This document shows, piece after piece, positions 24,931 through 32,846 of a stretch of 64,000 nt of DNA (its first letter is position 1; each line of letters begins with the position of its first letter). Source of the stretch: Streptomyces asiaticus (GTDB lineage Bacteria > Actinomycetota > Actinomycetes > Streptomycetales > Streptomycetaceae); the NCBI RefSeq assembly GCF_018138715.1, contig NZ_JAGSHX010000006.1:9610001-9674000 (forward strand), written 5' to 3'. Made by a program: the position numbers and the translations under genes. Below the pieces are notes generated by a model, which saw only the letters and a program-made list of their open reading frames with translations, ran no database searches and was not told the DNA's origin.

Positions 24931-25071
24931 CACACAGAGGCGCTATAAGGTCACAAACGCCCGTCCGGCCGCGTGCGTGGTGACACCCGGCGGGCCGACA
25001 AATCCGAAACAGGACAGCCAAGACGTCAGTCAGGTGAGGGGTCAAACCCACCAGCAGCGTCACCACGTCAC

Positions 25072-25605
25072 ATCCTCACTGCCGACTTCTATGGCGGGAT
25101 GACCCTTGTCTGTGGTCATCTCACCCAGCTCGGCCATCGCCGGGTGGCCTATCTGAGCGGCCCCGAAGCGTCCTGGGCCAACGCGGAACGCATCCGGGCC
25201 TTCGAGGCCGCGGCGGCCTTCGGCATCGATGTCACCGTCATCCCTTGCGGTCACACGGCGCGGCATGGCTACGACGCGGTCGACGCGGTGCGGGGCCGCG
25301 GTGTCAGCGCTGTTGTCGCGTACAACGATCTGGTGGCGCTCGGTGCGATGGCGGCTTTGGAGGAGCCGGGTCTGCGGGTCCCTGAAGATATGTCGGTGAT
25401 CGGCTGCGACGACATCTCCGTTGACGACCTGCCCAGTTCACGCCGCCTTACCACGGCCTCGATGGCCCGGGATGAACTGGGCAGGCTGGCCGCCCAGGAA
25501 CTGGAGTCCGTGATGGCCTCCGACGGCGACACCGAACCTCGATCCATTCCGATGGAGCTTCGCGTACGGCTCACCAGCGCGCCGCCTGCGGGAGCGCCGG
25601 GCTAG
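25072..25605 (+). pseudogene. LacI-family regulator, ligand-binding domain only
   Basis: From about 25072 the frame encodes a periplasmic-binding-protein-like LacI domain: DFYGGMTLVCGHLTQLGHRR, VAYLSGPEASWANAERIRAF, VVAYNDLVALGAMAALEE, GLRVPEDMSVIGCDDISV and a final LRVRLTSAPP. The helix-turn-helix and the first ~55 residues are gone, replaced by the sequence left after the IS110 region. Without the DNA-binding domain it cannot act as a repressor. Confidence 0.8.
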
Positions 25606-25608
25606 AAC

Positions 25609-26250
25609 TCAGCGGAGGCCGACGGAGGTGCCCGCGGTCAACTGGTGGTAGCGGGCTCCGACGCCGGGGCCGTTGGCGCCCAGGAACCCGCCGACCATCG
25701 CGTTGCCGACGTCGTTGAGGGCGCCGTCGTGGATGGCGTAGGCGTCCCGTGGGGCCACCTCCCGCACGTAGTCGATCAGCTGTCCGGTGGTCGACCAGGG
25801 GCCGTGCACGGGCAGTAGCAGGGTGTCGACGATGGCGTCCGGGACGGTGAGCGCGTCCCCGGGGTGGAAGAGGGTGTCGTCGATGAGGAACCCGACGTTG
25901 CCGACCGGCGGGATGTCGGGGTGGATGGGCGCGTGCCACGTGCCGTAGACCCTCACCTCGAAACCGGCCGCGGTGAAGGACTCGCCCTCGCCGACGGTGG
26001 TGACCCGGGTGCCGAGGCCGGCCAGCTGCTTGGCGACGGAGGTGTTGGTCCAGAGGCGCAGGGCCGGGTTGTTCTCCGCGGCCTTGCGGAGCGCCTCCTC
26101 GGAGAAGTGGTCGAAGTGTTCGTGGGTCACCAGGACCGCGTCCGCGCCGTCCAGTGCGTGCGGTTCGGTGAGGCCGCCCGGGTCCACGACGAGGCGGTGG
26201 CCGTCCTTGTCGATACGGACGCAGGCATGGCCGAACTTGGTGAGCTGCAT
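25609..26250 (-). CDS. MBL-fold metallo-hydrolase (UlaG-like), MarR-controlled
   Basis: The 213-residue protein is of the UlaG-like metallo-beta-lactamase group: MQLTKFGHACVRIDKDGHRL, LVTHEHFDHFSEEAL with the HxHxDH core, YGTWHAPIHPDIPPVG, FHPGDALTVPD, and PVHGPW near the end. The substrate is unknown. AAGGAG precedes the ATG. It diverges from a MarR gene, and two perfect palindromes fill the spacer, so MarR control is very likely. The 3' end meets the LacI remnant tail-to-tail. Confidence 0.88.
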   Translation of the reverse strand: MQLTKFGHACVRIDKDGHRLVVDPGGLTEPHALDGADAVLVTHEHFDHFSEEALRKAAENNPALRLWTNTSVAKQLAGLGTRVTTVGEGESFTAAGFEVRVYGTWHAPIHPDIPPVGNVGFLIDDTLFHPGDALTVPDAIVDTLLLPVHGPWSTTGQLIDYVREVAPRDAYAIHDGALNDVGNAMVGGFLGANGPGVGARYHQLTAGTSVGLR

Positions 26251-26280
26251 GGTGGGTCTCCTTGATCCATGGCTGAAACT

Positions 26281-26324
26281 GCACAACCAGGTTGTGCAAA
26301 TGGACTGTACAACATGGTTGTACA
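26281..26324. promoter_or_regulatory. Twin MarR-type palindromic operators
   Basis: GCACAACC-A-GGTTGTGC (26281-26297) and TGTACAAC-ATG-GTTGTACA (26306-26324) are both perfect dyads with ACAAC/GTTGT cores, centred 26 bp apart. They lie between the divergent MBL and MarR genes and could cover both promoters. Confidence 0.8.
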
Positions 26325-26356
26325 ACTTGCCTTCATGATCTGGGTAGGGTGGGGCC

Positions 26357-26785
26357 ATGGAAGAAGACGACGCACTGGCTGAAGACCTGCGGCAGGCGGT
26401 CGGCGAACTCGTCCGCGCCGTACGGGCCGCCGACACCATGCCCTCCGGAGGGGCCGCCATCCTCGGCCACCTCGACCGCGGTGGCCCGCAGACCACGGCC
26501 GACCTCGCGCACCGGCGCGGAGTGACCCACCAGTCGGCCGCCAAATCCGTCAAGGAACTGGTCGGCGACGGCCTCGTGCGCACCGAGCCCCACCCCAGCG
26601 ACGGCCGCAAGCGCCTGCTGCACATCACCGACGCCGGCCGCGCCCGCCTCCAGCGGGAGCGCGCCCAGCGCGCCGGCTGGCTGGGCGCCGCCATCCGCGA
26701 CACGCTCAGCCCCGACGAGCGGCGGCAACTGCGGGACTGCGTACCCCTGCTGACCCGTCTGACCGCCCGCATCACCGAAAGGTGA
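26357..26785 (+). CDS. MarR-family transcriptional regulator
   Basis: The 142-residue winged-helix protein contains GGPQTTADLAHRRGVTHQSA, AKSVKELVGDGLVRTEPHPS and DGRKRLLHITDAGRARLQ, the MarR recognition helix and wing. It should repress the divergent MBL hydrolase and itself through the two palindromes in the 106-bp spacer. The end ITER* is followed by a non-coding stretch before the EPSP-like pseudogene. Confidence 0.88.
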   Translation: MEEDDALAEDLRQAVGELVRAVRAADTMPSGGAAILGHLDRGGPQTTADLAHRRGVTHQSAAKSVKELVGDGLVRTEPHPSDGRKRLLHITDAGRARLQRERAQRAGWLGAAIRDTLSPDERRQLRDCVPLLTRLTARITER

Positions 26786-26960
26786 GCCCGGAGGCGATGT
26801 GTCTGGTTCGGCATCTTCTGGGGGTCAATGGTTTATATCCCGGGGGGGAGATGCCTGGCATAAGCAGTTCGGGATTTCCGAGCGCGCTGTGCGGTGGCTG
26901 GCGCGAACCTCGACGCCGCCAATGGTGGATTCGAGTGAATGGGTGGACCGGGGGAGTGGG

Positions 26961-27985
26961 ATGCGACTGCTCGTGAAGCGGTCATCCGATCAGGTCAAGG
27001 GGCAGATCGCCGTTCCGACCTCGAAATACCACGCGCATCGCGCCCTGATGCTGGCCTCGCTCGCCCCCGGGACCAGCCGCATCGTAGGGCTGTCGAACGC
27101 GCAGCACATCCGGCACACCATCACCGCGCTGCGCGGCCTCGGTACGCGGATCGAGGTGGACGGGGACGACTTCCTCGTGCACGTGGGTCCGTACCGTCCG
27201 CTGCGATCACAGGTCTCGGTGGGCGGTGCGGGTACGGCGCTGTATTTCCTCACCGGGCTCGCCTCTCTCGCGAGCGCGCCGGTGACCGTCGTGGGGCAGA
27301 AGTCCTTCCCCCGGCGTCTGATAGGCCCGCAGCTCCAGGCTCTGTCCGATCTCGGTATCGACCTCGATTCGCCCACCGACGGCCCGCCGATTTCCGTACG
27401 GCCGCGCCGCCCGAAAGGGGGCCACGCGCGCATCGAGGGCATTCTTTCGCAGTGAATTTCCGGATTGCTCATGGTGGCGCCGTTCGCGACCGGGCCGAGC
27501 ACCATCACCGTGGAGGGCGAGTTCAACGAGCGCTCCTACGTGGATCTGACGGTCCGGATGATGCGGCGGTTCGGACTGCGGGTCGATGTCTCCGAGAACG
27601 GGCGGCGGTTCGACATCGAGCCCGGCCAATGCCCCACCCCCGCAACGGTGGTGCTGCCTCCCGACGTCGGCGCGGCGGCGTTCGGCCTGGCCGTGACGGC
27701 GCTGCACCCGGCCGATGTGCTGTTCCGGGGGCTGCCCGCGCTCCCCGTGGACCAGGTGGACCACCCCGATGCGGATCTGCTGAACATCGTCGCCGGGATG
27801 GGCCTGCCGATGACGGCCGACCCGGCGACCGGCATGGTGCGCGTCCGCCACGACGGGATCAGGCTGCGCCCCGCCCGGATCGACTGCCGGGCGGTGCCCG
27901 ACACGCTGCCCGCGCTGTCCGTGCTCGGGGCGCTGGCGGACGGCACCACCGTGTTGGACAACGTGGCACAGGTGGTAAGACCCGT
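26961..27985 (+). pseudogene. EPSP synthase-like enolpyruvyl transferase, nonsense and truncated
   Basis: An AroA-type inside-out barrel starts at 26961 (MRLLVKRSSDQVKGQIAVPT, then KYHAHRALMLASLAPGTS, VSVGGAGTALYFLTGL). A TGA at 27453-27455 interrupts it in frame where the family has the conserved S-S-Q-F/Y. The same frame resumes as ISGLLMVAPFATGPSTITVE, RSYVDLTVRMMRRFGL and continues to LSVLGALADGTTVLDNVAQV. There, near 27975, the last ~90 residues are lost. Full enzymes are about 420-430 residues. The parent was probably a secondary-metabolism or stray aroA copy. Confidence 0.8.
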
Positions 27986-28101
27986 CCATGAGGGTCTAGT
28001 TGGTCTGGGACAGTCGCGTACGTCCAGGTCGGAGCCTCACAGTCCGGGGCAGTCCGTACAGTCTGTGAGATCTGTGTGAGATGTGTGGGTACGCGAGTAG
28101 G

Positions 28102-28326
28102 TCAGTCGGGGAGCGACTGGTCCGGTTCGGGCCCGGTGCCCAGTCGGCGGCGGCCCGGCGGTCGCGTCTGCATCTGGTCCTCGTCGGAGGCGTCGGAGGG
28201 GTCGAGCTGCTGGGCGGCGGCCCGCTCAGCAGCTGTGCGGGCCCGCTCGCGACTGTCGCCGACTGGCGTCGACTCCGGCTCGTCGGGGCGGGGCCCGGCG
28301 CCCAAGGTACGGCGGGTGGGACTCAC
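28102..28326 (-). CDS. Small hypothetical protein with two RRxLGxGP motifs
   Basis: The 74-residue hydrophilic, Arg/Glu/Asp-rich protein is not recognised. It has RRTLGAGPRPD near its start and RRRLGTGPEPD near its end, the same motif that occurs in the neighbouring gene upstream. The GTG start overlaps that gene's stop by 4 nt and is preceded by GAGACGAGAG, so the two are probably co-translated. Their place next to a tyrosine recombinase remnant suggests a relic of an integrative element. Function unknown. Confidence 0.5.
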   Translation of the reverse strand: MSPTRRTLGAGPRPDEPESTPVGDSRERARTAAERAAAQQLDPSDASDEDQMQTRPPGRRRLGTGPEPDQSLPD

Positions 28327-28514
28327 TGCTCTCGTCTCCCCGGTGCTCCGAGTACGCCGCGGTTGCGCAGGTCGCCCAGGTCCGGGAGCTGGACTGTGGG
28401 CAGTCCGGCGTCCAGGTCGGCCTCGTGGGCGCCCTTGCGGTACGGGGATGTCGTAGCGGGTGCCGCGAGTGGCTCCTGGGGGCCGGAGCCCAGGACGCGG
28501 CGTACGGCTGTCAC
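28323..28514 (-). CDS. Small hypothetical protein with RRVLGSGP motif
   Basis: The 63-residue frame from a GTG at 28514 reads VTAVRRVLGSGPQEPLAAPA and ends in a Gly/Arg-rich tail. No family is recognised. The N-terminal RRVLGSGP is a variant of the motif present twice in the protein encoded just downstream. There is no strong ribosome binding site, so a start at an upstream ATG is possible. It lies 26 bp past the recombinase remnant. Confidence 0.45.
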   Translation of the reverse strand: MTAVRRVLGSGPQEPLAAPATTSPYRKGAHEADLDAGLPTVQLPDLGDLRNRGVLGAPGRREQ

Positions 28515-28539
28515 ATGATCATCATACGGGCAGGGTGCT

Positions 28540-29305
28540 CTACAGCACGCCGTGCAGGGCGTTCTCGGTGAACCCGTCATCGTCCTCGCGGTAGCGGCGC
28601 ATCACCTTGGAGCCCTTGGCCCATCCGCCCTGCTTCTCCGCCACGGCGTCCGGGTTGCCCGCGCGGGAGGACTCGGTGACCAGTCCGCGGCGCGGGCCGT
28701 GCCCGGTGGGCCGGATGTCGAGGTCGGCGCGCTCCGCGAGCCGGGTGATGACGTCGCCCACGGCCTCGGCGCCGAGGCCCTGGTCCATGACGGTGTGGTG
28801 CCGGGAGTGCAGCCGCCGGTAGGCGAACCCGTCCGGGTCGGCGCCGATGCCGGACGCCTCCCGCCAGCGGCGCCAGGCCCGGACGGGGCAGAGGTGGGCG
28901 CGGGAGCCGTACGGCACCTGGACCACGCGGGGGTAGTTCTTGCTGATCCGCACGTCCACGATCAGGCCCCGGCCCTCGGGGTCCTCGGCGACGTGGCGCT
29001 CGCGGAGCCATCCGACCTCGTGCTCGCGTCCGGCGATGGCGAAGTGCATCGTCATCATCGACAGGTCGCGTACGCCGGACAGGTCGTCCGGCAGGGTGCG
29101 GACGATCCGTTCCATGTGCCGGACGAGCAGGGCCGGGGCCTGGCCGCGGCCGCGCTGCTCGCCTGCCTTCTCCATCGCCTTGACCTTCGCCTTGAGCAGG
29201 GCGCGGGGCCTCCTCGGCGACGTCGACCGCCAGTTGCAGCTTGTGCTCGCGGCGGCCGGTGACGACGACGCCGGCCAGGCGGCGGTCGATGGTCGAGGGC
29301 GCCAT
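28540..29305 (-). pseudogene. Tyrosine recombinase/integrase, 5'-truncated and frameshifted
   Basis: The catalytic domain is recognisable: GVRDLSMMTMHFAIAGREHE with the first arginine, VRISKNYPRVVQVPYG, TGHGPRRGLVTESSRAGNPD with the H-x-x-R pair, GGWAKGSKVMRRY with the GGW and tyrosine. The N-terminus survives only as STIDRRLAGVVVTGRREHKL and is in another frame: an extra C in a C-run near 29205 separates AVDVAEEA from LLKAKVKAMEKAG. The core-binding domain is absent, cut at about 29305 by IS sequence. Confidence 0.82.
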
Positions 29306-29319
29306 GAACAGCCCCGGCA

Positions 29320-29800
29320 CCAATCCTGGGTGACGGACACCCCCGGCTGTCCGTCCTCTTTCCCCGCAAGGCATGCCGGGAATGCGACGACCGGCTGAAA
29401 TGCACCGGCAACATCGACGGCAAGGGACGCCACATCTTCCTGCTGACTGAGCCCCAGCAGAAGATCCAGACGCAGGTGCGGAAAGACCAGAAGACCAGCA
29501 ACTGGCAGCGGCGCTATGCCGTCCGCGCGGGCTGCGAGGCCACCGTCTCCGAAACGGTCCACGCGCACGGCCTGCGGCACTGCCGTTACCGCGGCCTGGC
29601 GAAAACGCACGTCCAGCACGTGCCCACCGCTGCCGGGGCCAACATCATCCGCCTCAGCGAACACTTCCCACCAGGCATTACACCAGCATCGCCGCCTCGA
29701 CCACCCAGCCACTTCCAGCAGCTCTGCCCAGGCTCCCCACCTAGAGATCACCAACAGCACCCAGAAGATGAGCCAGAGCCGCTGAACGTGAACAAAGCCA
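29320..29800 (+). mobile_element. DDE transposase C-terminal fragment (IS1182-like)
   Basis: The plus-strand frame from about 29332 encodes a cysteine cluster ACRECDDRLKCTG, then RRYAVRAGCEATVSETVHAH, GLRHCRYRGLAKTHVQHVPT and AANIIRLSEHFPPG-like sequence (GANIIRLSEHFPPG). This is the C-terminal end of DDE transposases of the IS1182-like group common in Streptomyces. The N-terminal catalytic domain is missing. It joins the broken recombinase at about 29310 and runs to the 3' end of the dioxygenase-like gene. Confidence 0.7.
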
Positions 29801-29812
29801 GGTGGGTGAAGG

Positions 29813-30736
29813 TCAGCGGGCCGAGTGGGCGCCGGCCATCAGCGCGGCGAGGTCCTCGGGCTGCAGGAAAGAGGGGGGAGGGGGCGGGCCCCAGCTGAAG
29901 AGGCTCTTGGCGGCCTCCCAGACCTCGGGCTTCCACAGCGCGTCGTCGACGACGCAGTCCATGTCGGAGTAGTACTCGGAGAAGTTGCCGGCCGGGTCCT
30001 TGAGGTACCAGAAGAAGTTCGAGCCGACGTGGTGGCGTCCCAGACCCCAGATGTGGCGCTCGGGGTGCTCCCGCAGCATCGCCGTGGCGCCGCGGCCGAT
30101 CTCGTCGACGTCGTCGACCTGCCACGAGGTGTGGTGGACGAAGTTGACGGGCGCGCTTGACACCAGGATGTTGTGGTGCTCGGTCGAGCAGCGCATGAAC
30201 GAGGAGAGCCCGGGTACCTCGTCGCTGATCTTCAGGCCGATGCCCTCGGCGAAGAAGCGCTGGCTGGCCTCCTGGTCCGTCGAGCCGATGACGACGTGTC
30301 CGAGCTTGCGGGGACGGACCCTGCCCTCGCGCAGGATCCCCGGGGCGCGGCCGGTGCCGCGGTCCGTGCGGCCCGGCCCGTTGTACGCCGTCGCCGGCGC
30401 CTCCGGTTGCTCGATGCGCGGGGTGACCGTCACCTCGACCTGTACACCGGTGATCGGCTCGACGGCGGCGACGCGCGTGTCCGAGGCGTCCGCCTTCAGG
30501 TCGAGCCGGCGCAGCCGGGACTCGATAGCGCCGATGTCGTCGGGGTTCTCCGCGCCTATCGACAGCGCCACGAGCTGGCGGGCGGGTGAGGCGACGAGGC
30601 GGAGCTGGCGGCCTCCGTCGGCGGTGGAGAGCCAGCCGTCGTCCTCGCGGGTCAGCCCGAACTCTTCGTAGTACCGGGTCGTGGCGTCCACGTCGGGGAC
30701 GCCGATCGTGACCGAGCTGAGTCGGTGCAGGGCCAT
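29813..30736 (-). CDS. Extradiol ring-cleavage dioxygenase-like VOC protein
   Basis: The 307-residue protein has two VOC modules. The C-terminal one keeps extradiol-dioxygenase features: LGHVVIGSTDQEASQRFF, HHTSWQVDDVDEI with a metal-ligand histidine, and HHVGSNFFWYLKDPAGNFSE with the last histidine region and the glutamate in FSEYYSDMD. It probably cleaves a catechol-type ring using Fe(II), but glyoxalase-like roles cannot be excluded. GAGGTCTCCTG precedes the ATG. The start overlaps the stop of a vanished upstream gene (TGATG), so it was once the second gene of an operon. Confidence 0.83.
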   Translation of the reverse strand: MALHRLSSVTIGVPDVDATTRYYEEFGLTREDDGWLSTADGGRQLRLVASPARQLVALSIGAENPDDIGAIESRLRRLDLKADASDTRVAAVEPITGVQVEVTVTPRIEQPEAPATAYNGPGRTDRGTGRAPGILREGRVRPRKLGHVVIGSTDQEASQRFFAEGIGLKISDEVPGLSSFMRCSTEHHNILVSSAPVNFVHHTSWQVDDVDEIGRGATAMLREHPERHIWGLGRHHVGSNFFWYLKDPAGNFSEYYSDMDCVVDDALWKPEVWEAAKSLFSWGPPPPPSFLQPEDLAALMAGAHSAR

Positions 30737-30820
30737 CAGGAGACCTCCTTGGTCGCCTCGGCGACGAAGCGCTGGCGCAGCTTGCCGATCCCGTCGAATG
30801 GCGTGCCGCGCAGTTGACGG
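30736..30820 (-). pseudogene. 3' remnant of a gene formerly upstream of the VOC gene
   Basis: In the minus direction the last ~27 codons before the VOC gene read RQLRGTPFDGIGKLRQRFVA then EATKEVS and stop, with the stop overlapping the VOC ATG. The protein-like composition and coupling suggest the tail of a lost upstream operon gene. Nothing recognisable continues beyond about 30820. Confidence 0.4.
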
Positions 30821-30967
30821 ATCGTAGGCGGGGGCGGACGCGGGATCGGGGTCGACCCCGGCGGATCGCGGGAACCGGACCTGCCCGCCGATCCACGGTA
30901 CGGACATCAGCAACCGACCTGCGCGAACTTCTCAGCACGGCTGCTCACCCCGCAGGTCTCCGCCGCC

Positions 30968-30996
30968 TTGACAGCAATAACCTACACTCGTTTACT
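30968..30996 (+). promoter_or_regulatory. Near-consensus housekeeping promoter
   Basis: TTGACA, 17 bp, TTTACT. The spacer is AT-rich compared with its surroundings. It reads into the truncated NmrA-like fragment at 31032, so it may have been left behind when its gene decayed. Confidence 0.5.
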
Positions 30997-31031
30997 CATC
31001 TTGCCAACAGTTGTTCAGTCACGAGCTGGGC

Positions 31032-31135
31032 CGGGACCCCACCACGGTGGTCGGCGCGACCGGAAGGACCGGTCGTCGGCTCGTCGACTCCGCCCTGGAC
31101 TCCGCGCCGGACCGCTCGCGGATCTACGACGCTCC
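31032..31135 (+). pseudogene. NAD(P)-binding (NmrA-like) N-terminal fragment
   Basis: In the frame from 31011, TTVVGATGRTGRRLVDSALD is the dinucleotide loop and first helix of an NmrA-type SDR. The reading becomes meaningless after about 31135. Between this fragment and 31399 I see no further gene-like sequence. Confidence 0.5.
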
Positions 31136-31399
31136 GTCCTGTCGCCGCGCTCATGCCGGGCGCGGCGCGGGTTCTTTCGAGGACCGGTGCCGGACCCCGG
31201 GGGTGATCCACGCGCTTCCCCCTCGGACGCCGGGATCGCTCCGGTCCCAGGGGCCGGAGCGTTCGTGACGTCGGGGCGGTACCGCACACGAAGGGCGCGC
31301 CGGACCGTCAGACAACCGTCAAGCGCAGCGGGGGCCGGCCGTCAAGTGGGCCGGTGAGGATCGCTGTTGTCACTTCCACTATCTGAAAGGGATTGAGTC

Positions 31400-31680
31400 A
31401 TGGCTACGCTCCTGTACCGGCTGGGCGCCTTCGGCGCTCAACGATGGCGGACGACGACGGTCGGCTGGCTGTTCGTCCTCGGGGCCGTCGTCGGCCTGGG
31501 AGTGGAGTTCCACGGATCGTTCCAGAACAGCGGATCCATCCCCGGCTCCCCGGCCCAGACCGCGCTGACGAGGATGGACCGGCCCTGGCCGGACCCGAAC
31601 GGCATCGGTGATCCGGACGCGAGGCGCTCGGGCGGGTCCCGCGCTCGATCCGCGTGGACGAAAGTCTGCTGACGGGCGAC
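31400..31680 (+). pseudogene. MMPL transporter N-terminal stub joined to a P-type ATPase scrap
   Basis: ATG 31400, with AAAGGGA in front, begins MATLLYRLGAFGAQRWRTTT, a first membrane helix and GSIPGSPAQTALTRMD. This is the N-terminus of MMPL family exporters (GSxSIPGTxxQxALD). The remaining ~650 residues are missing. At 31654-31680 another frame reads VDESLLTGD, the A-domain motif of P-type ATPases, flanked by nothing else from that family. The stretch 31681-31888 shows no gene. Confidence 0.65.
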
Positions 31681-31888
31681 CACCCAGCCGAACACCGAAG
31701 GATCCCGCGGCCGCGGGTCGCCTTCCAGCGGATCACGTCCGTTGCCCGACGGCCGACAGACGTGATCCGCCACCGCACGGCCGAGCGCGTCTTCGGTATC
31801 GGCCGGGCCACACCACCGTCCCCCTGTGGACGTCACCGCTCGCTGTGTGCCCTTCTTACCAGCGACTGAGCAGAGAGAACGGATCATC

Positions 31889-32719
31889 ATGCGTATTGCA
31901 GCGCCCGGCGCTCGGACATCTGCCGCCGCGTCCGCGGGACGGCTCGCCGTCAAGGTCCCGGAAATCACGGCCCTGTTCTGGGTCGTCAAGATCCTCACCA
32001 CCGGGATGGGCGAGACCTTCTCGGATTTCCTTGTCGGCCACCTGAATCCGGGACTCGCCTTGGGCTCGGGCGCGACCGCGTTGGCGATCGCGTTGATCGT
32101 CCAGTTCCGCAGCGACCGCTACCACCTCTGGATCTACTGGTCGGCCGTGACCATGGTGGCCGTCTTCGGCACCATGGTGGCCGACGCCCTCACCTTCCTG
32201 GTCGGGCTTCCGTACCCGGTGACGACGGTGGGGTTCTCGATCATGCTGGCCGTCATCTTCGTCTGGTGGTACGCCCGGGAGAAGACCCTGGATGTGCACA
32301 GCATCACCACGCCGCGCCGGGAACGCTTCTACTGGTCGATGGTGACGATCACCTTCGTCCTCGGCACCGTCGCCGGCGATCTGACAGCCGACATGCTGCA
32401 CCTGGGGTACCTGGGTTCGATCGTGGTGTTCGCCATCGCCATCGCGGTCCCGGCCGCCGCACACCGCTGGGCGGAGCTGGGCACCGTTGCCGCGTTCTGG
32501 TCGGCCTACGTCGTCACCCGCCCGCTCGGCGCGTCGATCACCGACTGGCTGTCCTCGTCCCGTCAGGACGGCCTGGGCCTGGGGTTCGGCTGGGTCAGCC
32601 TCGGCGCGACGATCGTCATCGTCGCGCTGCTCGGACTGCTGACGACGCGCGGCGACCGCCCGGCCGCCGGCCTGCGCTCTGACGCCGTCCGCCCCGGAGA
32701 GGCGGACGCCTCGCTGTAG
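31889..32719 (+). CDS. Integral membrane protein with DUF347 repeats (COG4705)
   Basis: The 276-residue protein consists of paired membrane helices in four related blocks, for example VPEITALFWVVKILTTGMGE and TITFVLGTVAGDLTADMLHL, each with a small-residue GT/GD turn. This is the DUF347 repeat architecture; members are found in many bacteria and their function is not established, though some are linked to metal responses. The inner ATG at 31889 was chosen because the membrane block begins soon after it and GAGAGAACGG precedes it. The charged tail is cytoplasmic. Confidence 0.8.
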   Translation: MRIAAPGARTSAAASAGRLAVKVPEITALFWVVKILTTGMGETFSDFLVGHLNPGLALGSGATALAIALIVQFRSDRYHLWIYWSAVTMVAVFGTMVADALTFLVGLPYPVTTVGFSIMLAVIFVWWYAREKTLDVHSITTPRRERFYWSMVTITFVLGTVAGDLTADMLHLGYLGSIVVFAIAIAVPAAAHRWAELGTVAAFWSAYVVTRPLGASITDWLSSSRQDGLGLGFGWVSLGATIVIVALLGLLTTRGDRPAAGLRSDAVRPGEADASL

Positions 32720-32846
32720 GTGTCCATCGTGGTGGTGACGACGTGCCGTCGCGGCGGTCGCGCGCCGGAAGGGACTCGGCATGGAGATGGCCGCGCCGCA
32801 GGAGCGCCGCGACGTGGTGGCGGGCCTGTGGCCGACCGGGCTCAGG

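Noticed and set aside
24931..25071. Possible tRNA attachment site beside the IS110 remnants
   Set aside because: No cloverleaf or duplicated core could be found; IS110 does not need one.
29476..29898. Independent 140-residue gene
   Set aside because: It is the C-terminal part of a DDE transposase whose frame opens further upstream, then runs into non-coding sequence.
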